This document shows positions 8,050-16,536 of a DNA stretch of 64,000 nucleotides, piece by piece. This DNA comes from Streptomyces lincolnensis. GTDB lineage: Bacteria; Actinomycetota; Actinomycetes; Streptomycetales; Streptomycetaceae. Under the pieces are notes generated by a model. That model saw only the letters and a program-made list of their open reading frames with translations, was not told the DNA's origin and did not search any database. Position 1 is the stretch's first letter. The number at the start of each line of letters is the position of its first letter. The stretch spans positions 186,001 to 250,000 of the forward strand of contig NZ_JAIHON010000007.1 of the NCBI RefSeq assembly GCF_021173675.1, written 5' to 3'. The position numbers were made by a program, and so were the translations under genes.

Positions 8050-9236
8050 CCGACAGTGAGCGAGGCCGGACGATGGTGGCGCGGGCGGATACGGCGGATA
8101 CAGCGGATATGGGGGGTGCGGAGGATACGAGGGATACGAGGGGTGCGGGGGATACGGGGGATACGGCGAAGACCGGACAGAACGGCGCCGGCCGCCCGCG
8201 ACCGGGCCGGGACACCGGCTCCGGGACCTGGCGCGCGGGCCTCCGCCGGGTGATCCTCCTCGGCTCCCGGCCGGGGCCCTGGAAGCGCGGTACGGTCCTC
8301 GCCGCGCCGGCGCTGCTGCTCGGCCTGGTCATGCTGCTGCACGCGCGGATCACGGACCGTGGGGGCCTCGGCAGCCTGGTGGAGACCTCCCTGCCCTGGT
8401 TCGGCCTGTTCGTCCCGGTACTGCTGGCCGGGGCGCTGTGGCGCCGCTCCGCCTCCGCGGTGGTCGCGCTGCTGCTGCCGGTCACGGTGTGGCTGAACCT
8501 CTTCGGCGGGCTGCTCACCGACAAGTCCGGGACGGGCCACGAGCTCACCGTGGTCGGCCACAACGTCGGCGCCGACAATCCCGACCCGGCCGGCACCGCC
8601 CGCGACCTGGCCCGATCCGGGGCGGATGTGCTGGCCCTGGAGGAGATCACCCCGCGGGCCCGGGGCACGTACGAGAAGGAACTGGCGACGACGTACCCGT
8701 ACCACGCCGTGATGGGCACGGTCGGGCTGTGGAGCAGGCTGCCGCTGTCCGACACCCGGCCGGTCGACATCAAACAGGACGTCGGGCCGCTGGGGGCCAC
8801 CAAACCGGCCGAGGCCAAGATGGCCGACAACCGGGCACTGCGCACCACGGTGGCCACGGACCACGGGCCCCTCGCCGTGTACGTGGCCCACCTGGGGTCC
8901 GTACGCGTGAACCCCAGGTCGGGCTTCTGGACCGACACGCGGGACCGGAACGCCCAGGCGCTCGGCGAGGCCCTCGCCGACGAGCGGAACGAGCGGGTGG
9001 TGCTGCTCGGCGACCTGAACGGCACCACGGACGACCGCGCGCTCGACGGAATCACCTCGCAGCTGCACTCCGCCCAGGCCGCGGCAGGAGACGGCTTCGG
9101 CTTCACCTACCCGGCCGACTTCCCGCTGGTGCGGATCGACCAGATCCTGGTCCGCGGCGTCCGTCCGGAGAGCTCCTGGGTACTCCCCGCCACCGGAAGC
9201 GACCATCTGCCGGTGGCGGCCGGAATCAACTGGTGA
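8046..9236 (+). CDS. Membrane endonuclease/exonuclease/phosphatase-fold protein
   Basis: A 396-residue protein. A repetitive acidic N-terminus made of xDT triplets (residues 14-40) precedes three membrane segments (VLAAPALLLGLVMLL, LFVPVLLAGALW, VVALLLPVTVWLNLFGGLL). An external EEP domain follows, with GHNVG, DVLALEEI, VYVAHLGSV, LLGDLNGT and the terminal SDHLPV. The catalytic Glu, Asp/Asn and His residues are present. Substrates of this family range from nucleic acids to phospholipid and phosphoester bonds; an external location argues for the latter. GTG 8046 overlaps the VanY-like stop, so the two proteins are translationally coupled. Confidence 0.88.
   Translation: MTDSERGRTMVARADTADTADMGGAEDTRDTRGAGDTGDTAKTGQNGAGRPRPGRDTGSGTWRAGLRRVILLGSRPGPWKRGTVLAAPALLLGLVMLLHARITDRGGLGSLVETSLPWFGLFVPVLLAGALWRRSASAVVALLLPVTVWLNLFGGLLTDKSGTGHELTVVGHNVGADNPDPAGTARDLARSGADVLALEEITPRARGTYEKELATTYPYHAVMGTVGLWSRLPLSDTRPVDIKQDVGPLGATKPAEAKMADNRALRTTVATDHGPLAVYVAHLGSVRVNPRSGFWTDTRDRNAQALGEALADERNERVVLLGDLNGTTDDRALDGITSQLHSAQAAAGDGFGFTYPADFPLVRIDQILVRGVRPESSWVLPATGSDHLPVAAGINW
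8085..8165 (+). repeat. In-frame 9-bp tandem repeat, nine units
   Basis: Nine consecutive 9-base units related to GCGGATACG span exactly 81 bases and are in frame with the EEP gene. They encode ADT-ADT-ADM-GGA-EDT-RDT-RGA-GDT-GDT. Units 4 and 7 share the variant GGGGTGCG core, giving a higher-order period of 27 bases. Confidence 0.9.
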
Positions 9237-9400
9237 ACACCGCGCGAGGTCACGGAGGCGTAACAGACCCGCCAAGGCGGGCGGATGCCGCTGCGCCGCA
9301 ACCTCACCCTCTACAGCCTCGGCGGGCTGATGGCCGAGAACCGAGGGGCCCGGAACACCCCCGCGCGTCGCGGAGCGCCTGATCGACCCTGTGCCGTGTG

Positions 9401-9429
9401 TTCACAGTTGGGGTCAACGCCCTTAGGCT
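9401..9429 (+). promoter_or_regulatory. Candidate housekeeping promoter for propeller gene pair
   Basis: TTCACA (9401-9406) and TAGGCT (9424-9429) are separated by 17 bp. This matches a -35/-10 pair of the main sigma factor. A start near 9436 would leave a short leader with GGGGAGG before GTG 9459. Confidence 0.45.
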
Positions 9430-9458
9430 GTGCGCCCTTCGCGGTCTGGGGAGGTTCC

Positions 9459-10511
9459 GTGAACGGTCTCCGTGCGCTCGTCGTCTGCTTTGTCGTCGCG
9501 TGTGCCGCGGTGGTCACGCCGGCCGCGGCCGTGACGCCGGGCTGGTCGGCGCTGCCGGTGCCGCCGGCGGCCGCATCGCCGGTGACCGTGTCCGATCTCG
9601 CCGCCCGCGGGCCGGGCGAGGCATGGGCGAGCGGGTACGAGCACGCCGCCGACGGACTCCGGCCGATGCTGTACCGGTGGGACGGCAGGGCGTGGCACCG
9701 GGAGACCGCCTTCCCCGGCGCCGGTGAGCTGGGCTGGCTCGGCAAGGTGCAGTTCGTCGGCGAGGAGGTGTGGATCCTCCACAACCACGTGGGCGTGGGG
9801 CAGATCCTGCGCAGGTCGGCGGGAGGATGGAGTTCCCTGCCGCTGCCGCAGACCCTGTGGACCTACCAGGACTTCGCCGCGGTACCCGGGGCCGCGTGGG
9901 TGGTGGGGGAGGACGACACCGGGCTGAAGGTGTTGCACCACGACGGTTCCGGCTGGACCACACAGTCCACCCCGGAGGGTGTGCTGTACCTGATGGGCAT
10001 CACCGCCCGTACCGCCACCGACGCCTGGGCCTGGGCGGACACCACCACCGGGACCACCGTCCTGCGCTGGGACGGCACGGCCTGGCGGGACGCGCGGGTG
10101 CCCCTGCCGCCCGACAGCAACGTGCACACGCTCCTGCTCGAACCGTCGGGCCGGGCCACGATCGGCGGCAGCCGGTACATCGACGGCGTGCCCCACACCT
10201 ACCTGATGACCTTCGACGGGCGCACCTGGCGCACCACCTACCCGCCCCTGGGCGACACCTACACCGAGGCCATGGTGCGCGGCCCGGACGGCGCGCTGTG
10301 GCTGCCGGTGCGCAGCGACCGCGCGTTCCAGTCGAAGTACGCGCGGGTGAACGGCCCCCGCACCACCTTCTCCTACGGCCCCGAGCGCACCGACGCGATC
10401 GACGTCAGACCGCGTGCCCTGACGAGGGCCGGGTCCTCGCTGCTGTCCTTCGGAACCGTCGAGATCTACGGCTCGAAACCCAACCTGATGAGTGAACGGC
10501 TGGGAGGCTGA
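9459..10511 (+). CDS. Secreted propeller-like repeat protein, copy 1
   Basis: A 350-residue exported protein with signal peptide VNGLRALVVCFVVACAAVVTPAAA, starting at GTG 9459 behind a strong GGGGAGG site. The mature part is built of repeated blades with short WDG motifs (YRWDGRAWHRE, LRWDGTAWRDAR, TFDGRTWRTTYP) and AWASGY / AWVVGEDD strands, as in galactose-oxidase or Kelch-like propellers. No catalytic motif is seen. The next gene, 2 bp downstream, encodes a paralogue with the same layout. A binding or scaffold role outside the cell is plausible, but the function is not known. Confidence 0.8.
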   Translation: MNGLRALVVCFVVACAAVVTPAAAVTPGWSALPVPPAAASPVTVSDLAARGPGEAWASGYEHAADGLRPMLYRWDGRAWHRETAFPGAGELGWLGKVQFVGEEVWILHNHVGVGQILRRSAGGWSSLPLPQTLWTYQDFAAVPGAAWVVGEDDTGLKVLHHDGSGWTTQSTPEGVLYLMGITARTATDAWAWADTTTGTTVLRWDGTAWRDARVPLPPDSNVHTLLLEPSGRATIGGSRYIDGVPHTYLMTFDGRTWRTTYPPLGDTYTEAMVRGPDGALWLPVRSDRAFQSKYARVNGPRTTFSYGPERTDAIDVRPRALTRAGSSLLSFGTVEIYGSKPNLMSERLGG

Positions 10512-10513
10512 CC

Positions 10514-11623
10514 ATGGCACGAAGACTTCTCGTCGCGGCCCTCGCCGTCGTGATGACCATCATGACCGTGATGAGCTCGGCCGCGGCGGACACCCTGTCC
10601 TGGCAACACGTTCCGGTCCCGGCGCAGTTGCGCCCGCAGGCCGGGCTGAACGAGGCCGTGGCGCTCGGGCCGGACCGGGCGTGGGCGGTGGGCGCCGACG
10701 CCGTCGGCCGCGAGGCGCCGGGCTTCCCGCTGGTGCTGCGCTGGGACGGAACCGCGTGGCAGCGCCAGAGCCTGCCCGGGGTCGACTGGCAGGGAGAGCT
10801 GCTGTCGATCGCCGCGACCTCACCGACCGCGGCCTGGGCCGTCGGCCGCGATTCCGCGGGCGGCGCCCACCTGCTCCGCTTCGACGGCAAGGCCTGGCGC
10901 GAGAGCCGGCCGCCGAGCGGTGTCGTCCTGACGAAGGTCGTCGCCGGCGGCGGTGAGACCTGGCTGATCGGCTCGCGGGACGGCGCGCAGGTGTTGCTGC
11001 GCCGGGCCGGGGGCGGCTGGCAGGACCTGCCGGCGCCGCCCGGAGCCGTGTACGGCCTGCACATCAAGGCGGCCGACGACGTCTGGGCGGCGGGCGAAAC
11101 CGTCTCGGGCGCGACCGTGTCGCACTGGGACGGGCACGCGTGGCAGCAGACGCTCGTCAACGGCTTCCCGCGATCGGCCGTGGGCAGTGTGCTGGCGGTC
11201 TCGCCGACCGAGGTGTGGGCGGGTGGCACGGCCGGGTTCGTCGGCGGCCCGGTGGGCCGGCCCATCCCGCCCCTGCTGCTCCGCTGGGACGGGCAGGCGT
11301 GGAACCGGGTGACCATGCCAACCGACTTCGGCGGGATCACCTCACTGGTGCCCGGCCCGTCCGGCGAACTGGCCTGGGTCTCGGTGGCCAACTCGCAGAA
11401 GTGGGGCCCGCCGGGCAGCTCCCCGCCGTTCGTCCCCGGCCCGGACTTCCTCTCCTGGAACGGTCAGTCCTTCACCGAGTACAGCGAACCGGCCGTGGCC
11501 GGTGAGGGCGACTCCCGTACGTTCCGACTGGCCCCGGTGCCGGGCACGCAGACGGTCTGGTCGGTCGGCCGCGCCACCGGCCCCGAGAACACCTTCGCGC
11601 CCCGCGTCCTGCGGTTCGGCTGA
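10514..11623 (+). CDS. Secreted propeller-like repeat protein, copy 2
   Basis: A 369-residue paralogue of the preceding gene, starting 2 bp after its stop. The signal peptide is MARRLLVAALAVVMTIMTVMSSAAA. The mature chain repeats the same blade words: AWAVGADAVG, LRWDGTAWQRQ, LRFDGKAWRES, SHWDGHAWQQT, LRWDGQAWNRV and VWSVGRATG. The matching order of blades shows a tandem gene duplication. The two products could form a heteromer or have diverged in ligand. No enzyme signature was found. Confidence 0.8.
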   Translation: MARRLLVAALAVVMTIMTVMSSAAADTLSWQHVPVPAQLRPQAGLNEAVALGPDRAWAVGADAVGREAPGFPLVLRWDGTAWQRQSLPGVDWQGELLSIAATSPTAAWAVGRDSAGGAHLLRFDGKAWRESRPPSGVVLTKVVAGGGETWLIGSRDGAQVLLRRAGGGWQDLPAPPGAVYGLHIKAADDVWAAGETVSGATVSHWDGHAWQQTLVNGFPRSAVGSVLAVSPTEVWAGGTAGFVGGPVGRPIPPLLLRWDGQAWNRVTMPTDFGGITSLVPGPSGELAWVSVANSQKWGPPGSSPPFVPGPDFLSWNGQSFTEYSEPAVAGEGDSRTFRLAPVPGTQTVWSVGRATGPENTFAPRVLRFG

Positions 11624-11812
11624 GGGCGAGCACGTCGCGTTCGCGCGCAGGATCTCGGTGGGGTCGGTGTCCTTGAAGAGGAGGCCGCGGATGCTCACCC
11701 TGGGGGGTCCCGCCCTCGGGATCACTCTCCTGCGGCGTCGCTCACCACATCCCCGACCGCCCGACGGCGTCGGCCCATGACGGGGTCCGGGCCGCCGCGC
11801 GCTCGCCGGTGG

Positions 11813-12583
11813 TCAACGGCGGCGCGCGGTGACCAGCCAGGCTCGGGAGTCGAACCACACGCCGTCGCCGGTGTCGTGCGCGTCGAGCATCGCGCGAAGC
11901 CGTTCGCGGGCGCGCTCGGCGGACGCGGCGTCCGGATCGGCGACCAGTTCCTTCGCCATGCCCAGCTGGAGTACGGCGGCATGCGCGCGGTCGGCGTCCG
12001 GGCCGTAGCAGACGGGCTCCGCTACGTCGACGATGTCCATCTCCGTGAAGCCGGCCGCGGTCAGGACGCTGCCCACGACGTCCGGGTCGGCCAGGGCGAA
12101 GGCGTTGGCGGCCGCCGGGGCCGGTGTCGAGGACGTCTGCCCGCCGGAGAGCGCGGTCCGGATCGCGGTGTGCCACTCCTGGCGGTCGGCGGCCTGCCAG
12201 ACCAGCTGGACGAAGCGCGCGCCCGGGCGCAGGGCCTGCCCGATGTTGGCGAACGCGGCGACCGGGTCGGCGAAGAACATCGTGCCGAACCGACTGACGC
12301 CCAGGGTGAAGTGCTCCGGCCGGAAGGCATGGGTCTGGGCGTCGGCCTGCACGAACTCGACAGTGCGGAGTCCTTCGGCCTCGGCCTGCCGGCGGGCGTG
12401 TGCCAGCATCGGGCCCGAGACGTCGACGCCGAGCGCGGTGCCCGGCGAGGCGGCCCGTGCCGCGTCCCGGGTGGTGGTGCCGGAGCCGCAGCCGATGTCG
12501 AGGACATGATCGCCGGGTCGGACGTCGAGGGCCTCCCACAGCCGCTTCTGGTATCGGACGAGCTCCGAGTCGTAGTCGAACAA
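11813..12583 (-). CDS. SAM-dependent class I methyltransferase
   Basis: A 256-residue Rossmann methyltransferase. Motif I is VLDIGCGSGTTTRDAA (about residues 27-42). An acidic ribose-binding region is at ALGVDVSGPM and motif II at FVQADAQTHAF, followed by VSRFGTMFFADPVAAFANI. It resembles the UbiE/menG-type Methyltransf_11/25 group. The TTG at 12583, with GAGGAG before it, was chosen because the frame has no ATG or GTG before motif I at that position. This start lies 14 bp downstream of the LLM oxidoreductase stop. It is the last gene of a three-gene operon; the methyl acceptor is unknown. Confidence 0.82.
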   Translation of the reverse strand: MFDYDSELVRYQKRLWEALDVRPGDHVLDIGCGSGTTTRDAARAASPGTALGVDVSGPMLAHARRQAEAEGLRTVEFVQADAQTHAFRPEHFTLGVSRFGTMFFADPVAAFANIGQALRPGARFVQLVWQAADRQEWHTAIRTALSGGQTSSTPAPAAANAFALADPDVVGSVLTAAGFTEMDIVDVAEPVCYGPDADRAHAAVLQLGMAKELVADPDAASAERARERLRAMLDAHDTGDGVWFDSRAWLVTARRR

Positions 12584-12596
12584 GGCGAGCGTCTCC

Positions 12597-13409
12597 TCAC
12601 ATCGCGGGGCCGTCGCGGAGGACTCCCCGCACGGCGTCGAGCCGTATCCCCGGGTCCAGCTCCGGCAGCCACCACGTCGCGCCGGCTCTCGCGTACGGTG
12701 CGGGATCGACGCCGAGCGGCAGCGCGACGGCGATGTCGTACGAGGCCATCTCACCATGGCGCAGTTCGGTGAGGGAGGCGACGACGTCGGCGAGCTGGTC
12801 CGGGTGTTCGAGATTGGCCGGGAAGAAGCCGTCGAGGCGGGCGGCACGGCGGATCGGCTTGGCGTTGCCCGGGAATCCGGCGCCCCACACCGGGACGCCC
12901 GGCCGCTGAACCGGCCGCGGCAGGAAGGTGATGCCGTCGACGGTGTAGTGCTCGCCGCGGTGACGCACCGGCTCGCCCGACCAGGCGGCGGTCAGGATCT
13001 GCAGGGACTCGTCGAGCATGCGCCCGCGCCGCCGGTCGTCGAGTTCCTCGCCGGTCTTGGACAGTTCGCCGGCGAACCGGTCGCTGCCGAGCCCGACGCC
13101 GAGGGTGAGACGGCCGTCGCTGAGCCGGTCCAGGGTCGCGCTCTCGCGCGCGACCTTGGCCGGCCGTCGGCGGGGCAGCACCGACATCATCGGGCCGAGC
13201 CGGATCCGTTCGGTCGCGGTCGCGATCGCTGCCAGCGTGATCCACGGGTCGGCGACCTGCCGGACCGGCTCCCGCCAGGACAACTGGTCCCACACGAAGC
13301 AGCCGTCCCACCCGGCCTCCTCCGCGTCGGCGGCGAGGCGCGCGACCGCCCGCGGGTCGGCGAGTTCCTCGAAGAGCGGCAGCCAGAGAGCGGAGCGCAG
13401 CCGGTTCAT
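12597..13409 (-). CDS. LLM-class (F420/flavin-dependent) oxidoreductase
   Basis: A 270-residue luciferase-like TIM barrel, with an N-terminal EEAGWDGCFVWDQLSWREP segment, the RIRLGPMMSVLPRRRP turn and LTLGVGLGS strand. Members reduce or oxidise diverse compounds with F420 or FMN; F420 is more common in streptomycetes. GGAAGGAAG precedes ATG 13409, which overlaps the hydrolase stop by ATGA. It is flanked by a hydrolase and a methyltransferase under a divergent LysR regulator. That arrangement suggests a small pathway acting on one organic substrate that cannot be named. Confidence 0.88.
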   Translation of the reverse strand: MNRLRSALWLPLFEELADPRAVARLAADAEEAGWDGCFVWDQLSWREPVRQVADPWITLAAIATATERIRLGPMMSVLPRRRPAKVARESATLDRLSDGRLTLGVGLGSDRFAGELSKTGEELDDRRRGRMLDESLQILTAAWSGEPVRHRGEHYTVDGITFLPRPVQRPGVPVWGAGFPGNAKPIRRAARLDGFFPANLEHPDQLADVVASLTELRHGEMASYDIAVALPLGVDPAPYARAGATWWLPELDPGIRLDAVRGVLRDGPAM

Positions 13410-14260
13410 GGGCGACTTCCTTCCGTGTGCGGCACCAGAGCCGACACGAACTCGTCCCACACCGCGCTCGGCAGGTCGTGTCCGGCTCCCTTGAGGACCA
13501 GCAGCTCCGCACCCGGGACCGCGTCGCGCAGCGCCTCGCCGTGCGGCAGCGGCAGCACCGGGTCGTGGTCGCCGTGGACCACGAGCGTCGGCGCGGTGAT
13601 GTCGCCGAAGCCGCCGCGCGCCGGCCCGTCGAACGCGATGCGGTAGTGGTTGGCCAGGGTCGACGCGTAGTTCCTGGCGCGCGTCACGTCCCGCTCGACC
13701 AGCGCCCGGATCGCGGCCTCGTCGAAGTACGGCGAGCCACCGGCGTACGCCTTCGCGCCGGCCACCACGTACTCGACCACCGCGGCCTCGTCGGAGACGT
13801 CCGGCTCGGCCGGCACGGCCAGCTCGCTCGACGGTGGCGGCAGGTCGTCGGCACCGGTCGAGGTCGAGACGAACGTCAGCGACGCGACCCGGTCGGGATG
13901 GTCCACACCGAGGACGAGGCCGAGCCCGCCGAACATCGACTGACAGACCAGGTGGGCGCGCTCGATGCCCCACGTGTCCTGAAGGCCGAGCACGTCGAGG
14001 GCCAGGTCCGAGAACGAGTAGGCGGGCTGCCCCGGCGGGTAGCAGGTCGAGCGGCCGGTGTCCCGTTGGTCGTAGCGGATCACGAACCGGCCGTGGGCGG
14101 CGATCTGTTCGCACAGGCCGGCGTCCCACCACAGCATCGAGGCGGCCGATCCGGCGATCAGCATGATCGCCGGGGCCGCGGGGTCGCCGAAGGCCTCCGC
14201 ACACAGCTCGACGCCGTTGATCCCGAGCAGGTGCTCGCCGTGCGATGGGTGTGAGGTCAT
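13406..14260 (-). CDS. Alpha/beta hydrolase
   Basis: A 284-residue hydrolase with oxyanion-region IMLIAGSAASMLWW, a candidate nucleophile elbow LVCQSMFGGLG (usually GxSxGG; here C-Q-S-M-F-G-G), acid region APTLVVHGDHDPVLP and final histidine GAGHDLPS. The Asp and His members of the triad are clear; the elbow is atypical. Start choices are ATG 14260 and GTG 14269; ATG was used. It is the first gene of the hydrolase-LLM-methyltransferase operon, divergent from the LysR gene. The closest general type is the haloperoxidase/epoxide-hydrolase-like group. Confidence 0.87.
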   Translation of the reverse strand: MTSHPSHGEHLLGINGVELCAEAFGDPAAPAIMLIAGSAASMLWWDAGLCEQIAAHGRFVIRYDQRDTGRSTCYPPGQPAYSFSDLALDVLGLQDTWGIERAHLVCQSMFGGLGLVLGVDHPDRVASLTFVSTSTGADDLPPPSSELAVPAEPDVSDEAAVVEYVVAGAKAYAGGSPYFDEAAIRALVERDVTRARNYASTLANHYRIAFDGPARGGFGDITAPTLVVHGDHDPVLPLPHGEALRDAVPGAELLVLKGAGHDLPSAVWDEFVSALVPHTEGSRP

Positions 14261-14296
14261 GTCCAGCACGCTAGAGCCCGCGACTCCATGCTGAAA

Positions 14297-14325
14297 AGCG
14301 ATGATTTCCGATCGATGCGATCGCT
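14297..14325. promoter_or_regulatory. Candidate LysR operator
   Basis: An outer inverted repeat AGCGAT (14297-14302) and ATCGCT (14320-14325) encloses CGATCG-ATG-CGATCG (14309-14323). It lies between the divergent hydrolase operon and the LysR gene, the usual place for a LysR binding site. Confidence 0.5.
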
Positions 14326-14379
14326 GGAGGCGATGAAAGGGCCCATGGACGGGCCAGGGGTGCCGTTACGCTGGCGCGC

Positions 14380-15285
14380 GTGAGCAACGTCGAGCTGCGC
14401 CATCTGGCGGCGATGGCCGCCATCGCCGAGGAGGGCTCGTTCGGACGGGCCGCCGCCCGCCTCGGGTACACCCAGTCGACGGTGAGCCAGCAGGTCGCCG
14501 CGTTGGAGCGGGCCGTCGGCGGTCCGGTGTTCGACCGGCCGGGCGGTCCGAGGCCGGTGCGGCTCACCCCGCTCGGCTCGGTGGTCCTGGAGCACGGTCG
14601 CGCCCTGCTGGCGAAGGCGGAGGCGCTGACCGATGCCGTGGACCGGTTCAAGGCGGGAGACGGCCGGATCGACATCGGCACGTTCCAGAGCGTGTCCAAC
14701 GTGATCCTGCCGTCGGTCGTACGCCGACTGCGGGACGAACACCCCGGCTGCGACATCAGGTTGTTCGAGGAGGAGCCGGAGCAGCCGCGGATCGGCGACC
14801 TCGACCTGCTGTTCTACGACGGCCGCCTCGACGGCGACCTGGAGCACCGCAAGCTGCTGGACGATCCCTACCTGCTGGTGGCGGCCCCCGGCGCCTTCCC
14901 CGAGGGGCCGGTCCCGCTGGCGCGGCTCGACGGCGCGCCGATGGTGGCCTGGCCGCTGATCTGCGACCAGCCCGTGATGGAGCAGGCGATGGCCCGCGGT
15001 GGCGCCCGCCCGCAGTTCGTGTTCCGCAGCGCGGTCAACGACACCCTGCTGTCGATAGTGCGGGCCGGTCTGGGATCGGCCGTGCTGCCCTGGCTCGCGA
15101 TCCGCGGCGCCGATGTCGCCTCCGACGACCGGCTCCGCGTCCACGAGCTGCTGCCGTCCCTGCCGCCACGGGAGATCTACCTGCACTGGCAGGCCGGACG
15201 GATCCACTCGCCCCTCGCCGGCCGGGCCGTTGCCATCGCCGTAGAAGTGGCGGCCGACCTCGCTCCGCCGTCGGCCGGCGCCTGA
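14380..15285 (+). CDS. LysR-family transcriptional regulator
   Basis: A 301-residue regulator. The N-terminal winged helix is in residues 1-60 (LRHLAAMAAIAEEGSFGRAA, then RLGYTQSTVSQQVAALE). A linker helix follows, then a periplasmic-binding-like effector domain from about residue 90 (GRIDIGTFQSVSNVILP). It probably controls the divergent hydrolase-LLM-methyltransferase operon. GTG 14380 has no ribosome-binding site; instead TACGCT (14367-14372) ends seven bases before it. A leaderless transcript beginning at the GTG is therefore likely. The effector is unknown. Confidence 0.92.
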   Translation: MSNVELRHLAAMAAIAEEGSFGRAAARLGYTQSTVSQQVAALERAVGGPVFDRPGGPRPVRLTPLGSVVLEHGRALLAKAEALTDAVDRFKAGDGRIDIGTFQSVSNVILPSVVRRLRDEHPGCDIRLFEEEPEQPRIGDLDLLFYDGRLDGDLEHRKLLDDPYLLVAAPGAFPEGPVPLARLDGAPMVAWPLICDQPVMEQAMARGGARPQFVFRSAVNDTLLSIVRAGLGSAVLPWLAIRGADVASDDRLRVHELLPSLPPREIYLHWQAGRIHSPLAGRAVAIAVEVAADLAPPSAGA

Positions 15286-15378
15286 GACGCGGGGGTCGCC
15301 GCGGCCGCACGTCCTCGGTGCCGTCGGCGGACTCGGCCGGCCCGTCACGGTTCCCGGTGAGGGCCCGGCGGGGAGCCG

Positions 15379-16536
15379 TCAGTGACGCCGGTGGGCGTTG
15401 AGCCGGGCGGCCTGACGTGTCAGGTGCTGACGCTCGGCGAGCGTGGGCGCCTTGTGGGCCGCCTCGGCGTACAGCCGTGCCGCGGTCGCCAGGTCGCCGT
15501 CGCGCTCGTGGAGGTGCGCCGCCACCGCGGTGTGACGGGGCAGCGAGGCGTCCAGTTCGGCGAGTGCCGCCAGACCGGCGCGGGGTCCGTCGGCCTCCCC
15601 GACGGCCACCGCGCGGTTGAGCCGCACGACCGGGTTGTCGGTCAGGCGCGCGAGTTCGTCGTACCACTCGACGATCTGCACCCAGTCGGTCTCCTCCGCG
15701 GCCGGCGCGTCCGCGTGAAGGGCGGCGATGGCCGCCTGGGCCTGGAACTCGCCCAGCCGGTCGCGGGAGAGGGCGACCTGAAGGATCGCGACGCCCTCGG
15801 CGATCAGCCGGGTGTCCCACCGGGTGCGGTCCTGCTCGGCGAGGGGCACCAGGCTGCCGTCGGGCGCGGTCCGCCCGGCGCGCCGGGCGTGGTGGAGCAG
15901 CATGAGGGCGAGCAGCCCCGCCACCTCCGGGTGGTCGATGGCGGCCGCGAGCTGCCGGGTGAGCCGGATGGCCTCGGCGGCCAGGTCGACATCGCCGCCG
16001 TAGCCCTCGTTGAAGACCAGGTAGAGGACGCGCAGCACGGTGGCGACGTCGCCGGGCCGGTCGAGCCGCACGCCGGAGACGGTGCGCTTGGCGCGGCTGA
16101 TGCGCTGGGCCATGGTCGCCTCGGGCACCAGGTAGGCCTGGGCGATCTGGCGGGTGGTGAGCCCGCCGACGGCGCGCAGTGTGAGCGCGACCGCCGACGA
16201 CGGCGTCAGCGAGGGGTGGGCGCACAGGAAGTACAGCTGGAGTGTGTCGTCCGCCGAGGGGGCCGGACCGGGCTCCGGTTGCTCGTCGACGAGGTCCTCA
16301 CGCCGGCGGCGGGCGGCCTCCGACCGGGCCTGGTCGATGAACTTGCGCCAGGCCGTGGTGATCAGCCAGCCCTTCGCGTCCCGCGGCGGATCGGCCGGCC
16401 AGACGCGGACCGCCTCGACCAGCGCGTCCTGGACGGCGTCCTCGGCCGCCGCGAAGTCGGCTCCGCGGCGGACGAGGACGGCGAGCACGCTCGGTGTGAG
16501 GCTGCGCAGCAGGGCCTCGTCCATCGATGACGTCAC
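15379..16536 (-). CDS. ECF sigma factor of the ECF42 type (sigma2/sigma4 plus DUF6596/TPR C-terminus)
   Basis: A 385-residue sigma factor, far longer than a normal ECF (about 190). Sigma2 elements include DFAAAEDAVQDALVEAVRVWP and the -10 binding PPRDAKGWLITTAWRKFID. Sigma4 contains GLTTRQIAQAYLVPEATMAQRISRAK. The long C-terminal extension (about residue 190 onward) starts VLYLVFNEGYGG and is helical and TPR-like, as in ECF42. GTG 16536 overlaps the stop of the upstream YCII gene by GTGA, giving tight coupling with that DGPF-type partner. ECF42 activity is thought to depend on the C-terminal extension. A promoter matching its reported motif precedes the YCII gene. Confidence 0.92.
   Translation of the reverse strand: MTSSMDEALLRSLTPSVLAVLVRRGADFAAAEDAVQDALVEAVRVWPADPPRDAKGWLITTAWRKFIDQARSEAARRRREDLVDEQPEPGPAPSADDTLQLYFLCAHPSLTPSSAVALTLRAVGGLTTRQIAQAYLVPEATMAQRISRAKRTVSGVRLDRPGDVATVLRVLYLVFNEGYGGDVDLAAEAIRLTRQLAAAIDHPEVAGLLALMLLHHARRAGRTAPDGSLVPLAEQDRTRWDTRLIAEGVAILQVALSRDRLGEFQAQAAIAALHADAPAAEETDWVQIVEWYDELARLTDNPVVRLNRAVAVGEADGPRAGLAALAELDASLPRHTAVAAHLHERDGDLATAARLYAEAAHKAPTLAERQHLTRQAARLNAHRRH

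Noticed and set aside
8085..8165. Possible CRISPR array
   Set aside because: Units are 9 bp, directly adjacent and in coding frame; there are no spacers and no cas genes.
9285..9458. Upstream extension of the first propeller protein
   Set aside because: The GTG at 9459 has a strong ribosome site and begins a clear signal peptide; the extension would bury it.
12597..14260. Secondary-metabolite biosynthetic cluster
   Set aside because: A methyltransferase, an LLM enzyme and a hydrolase alone do not make a cluster; no core synthase is in the window.
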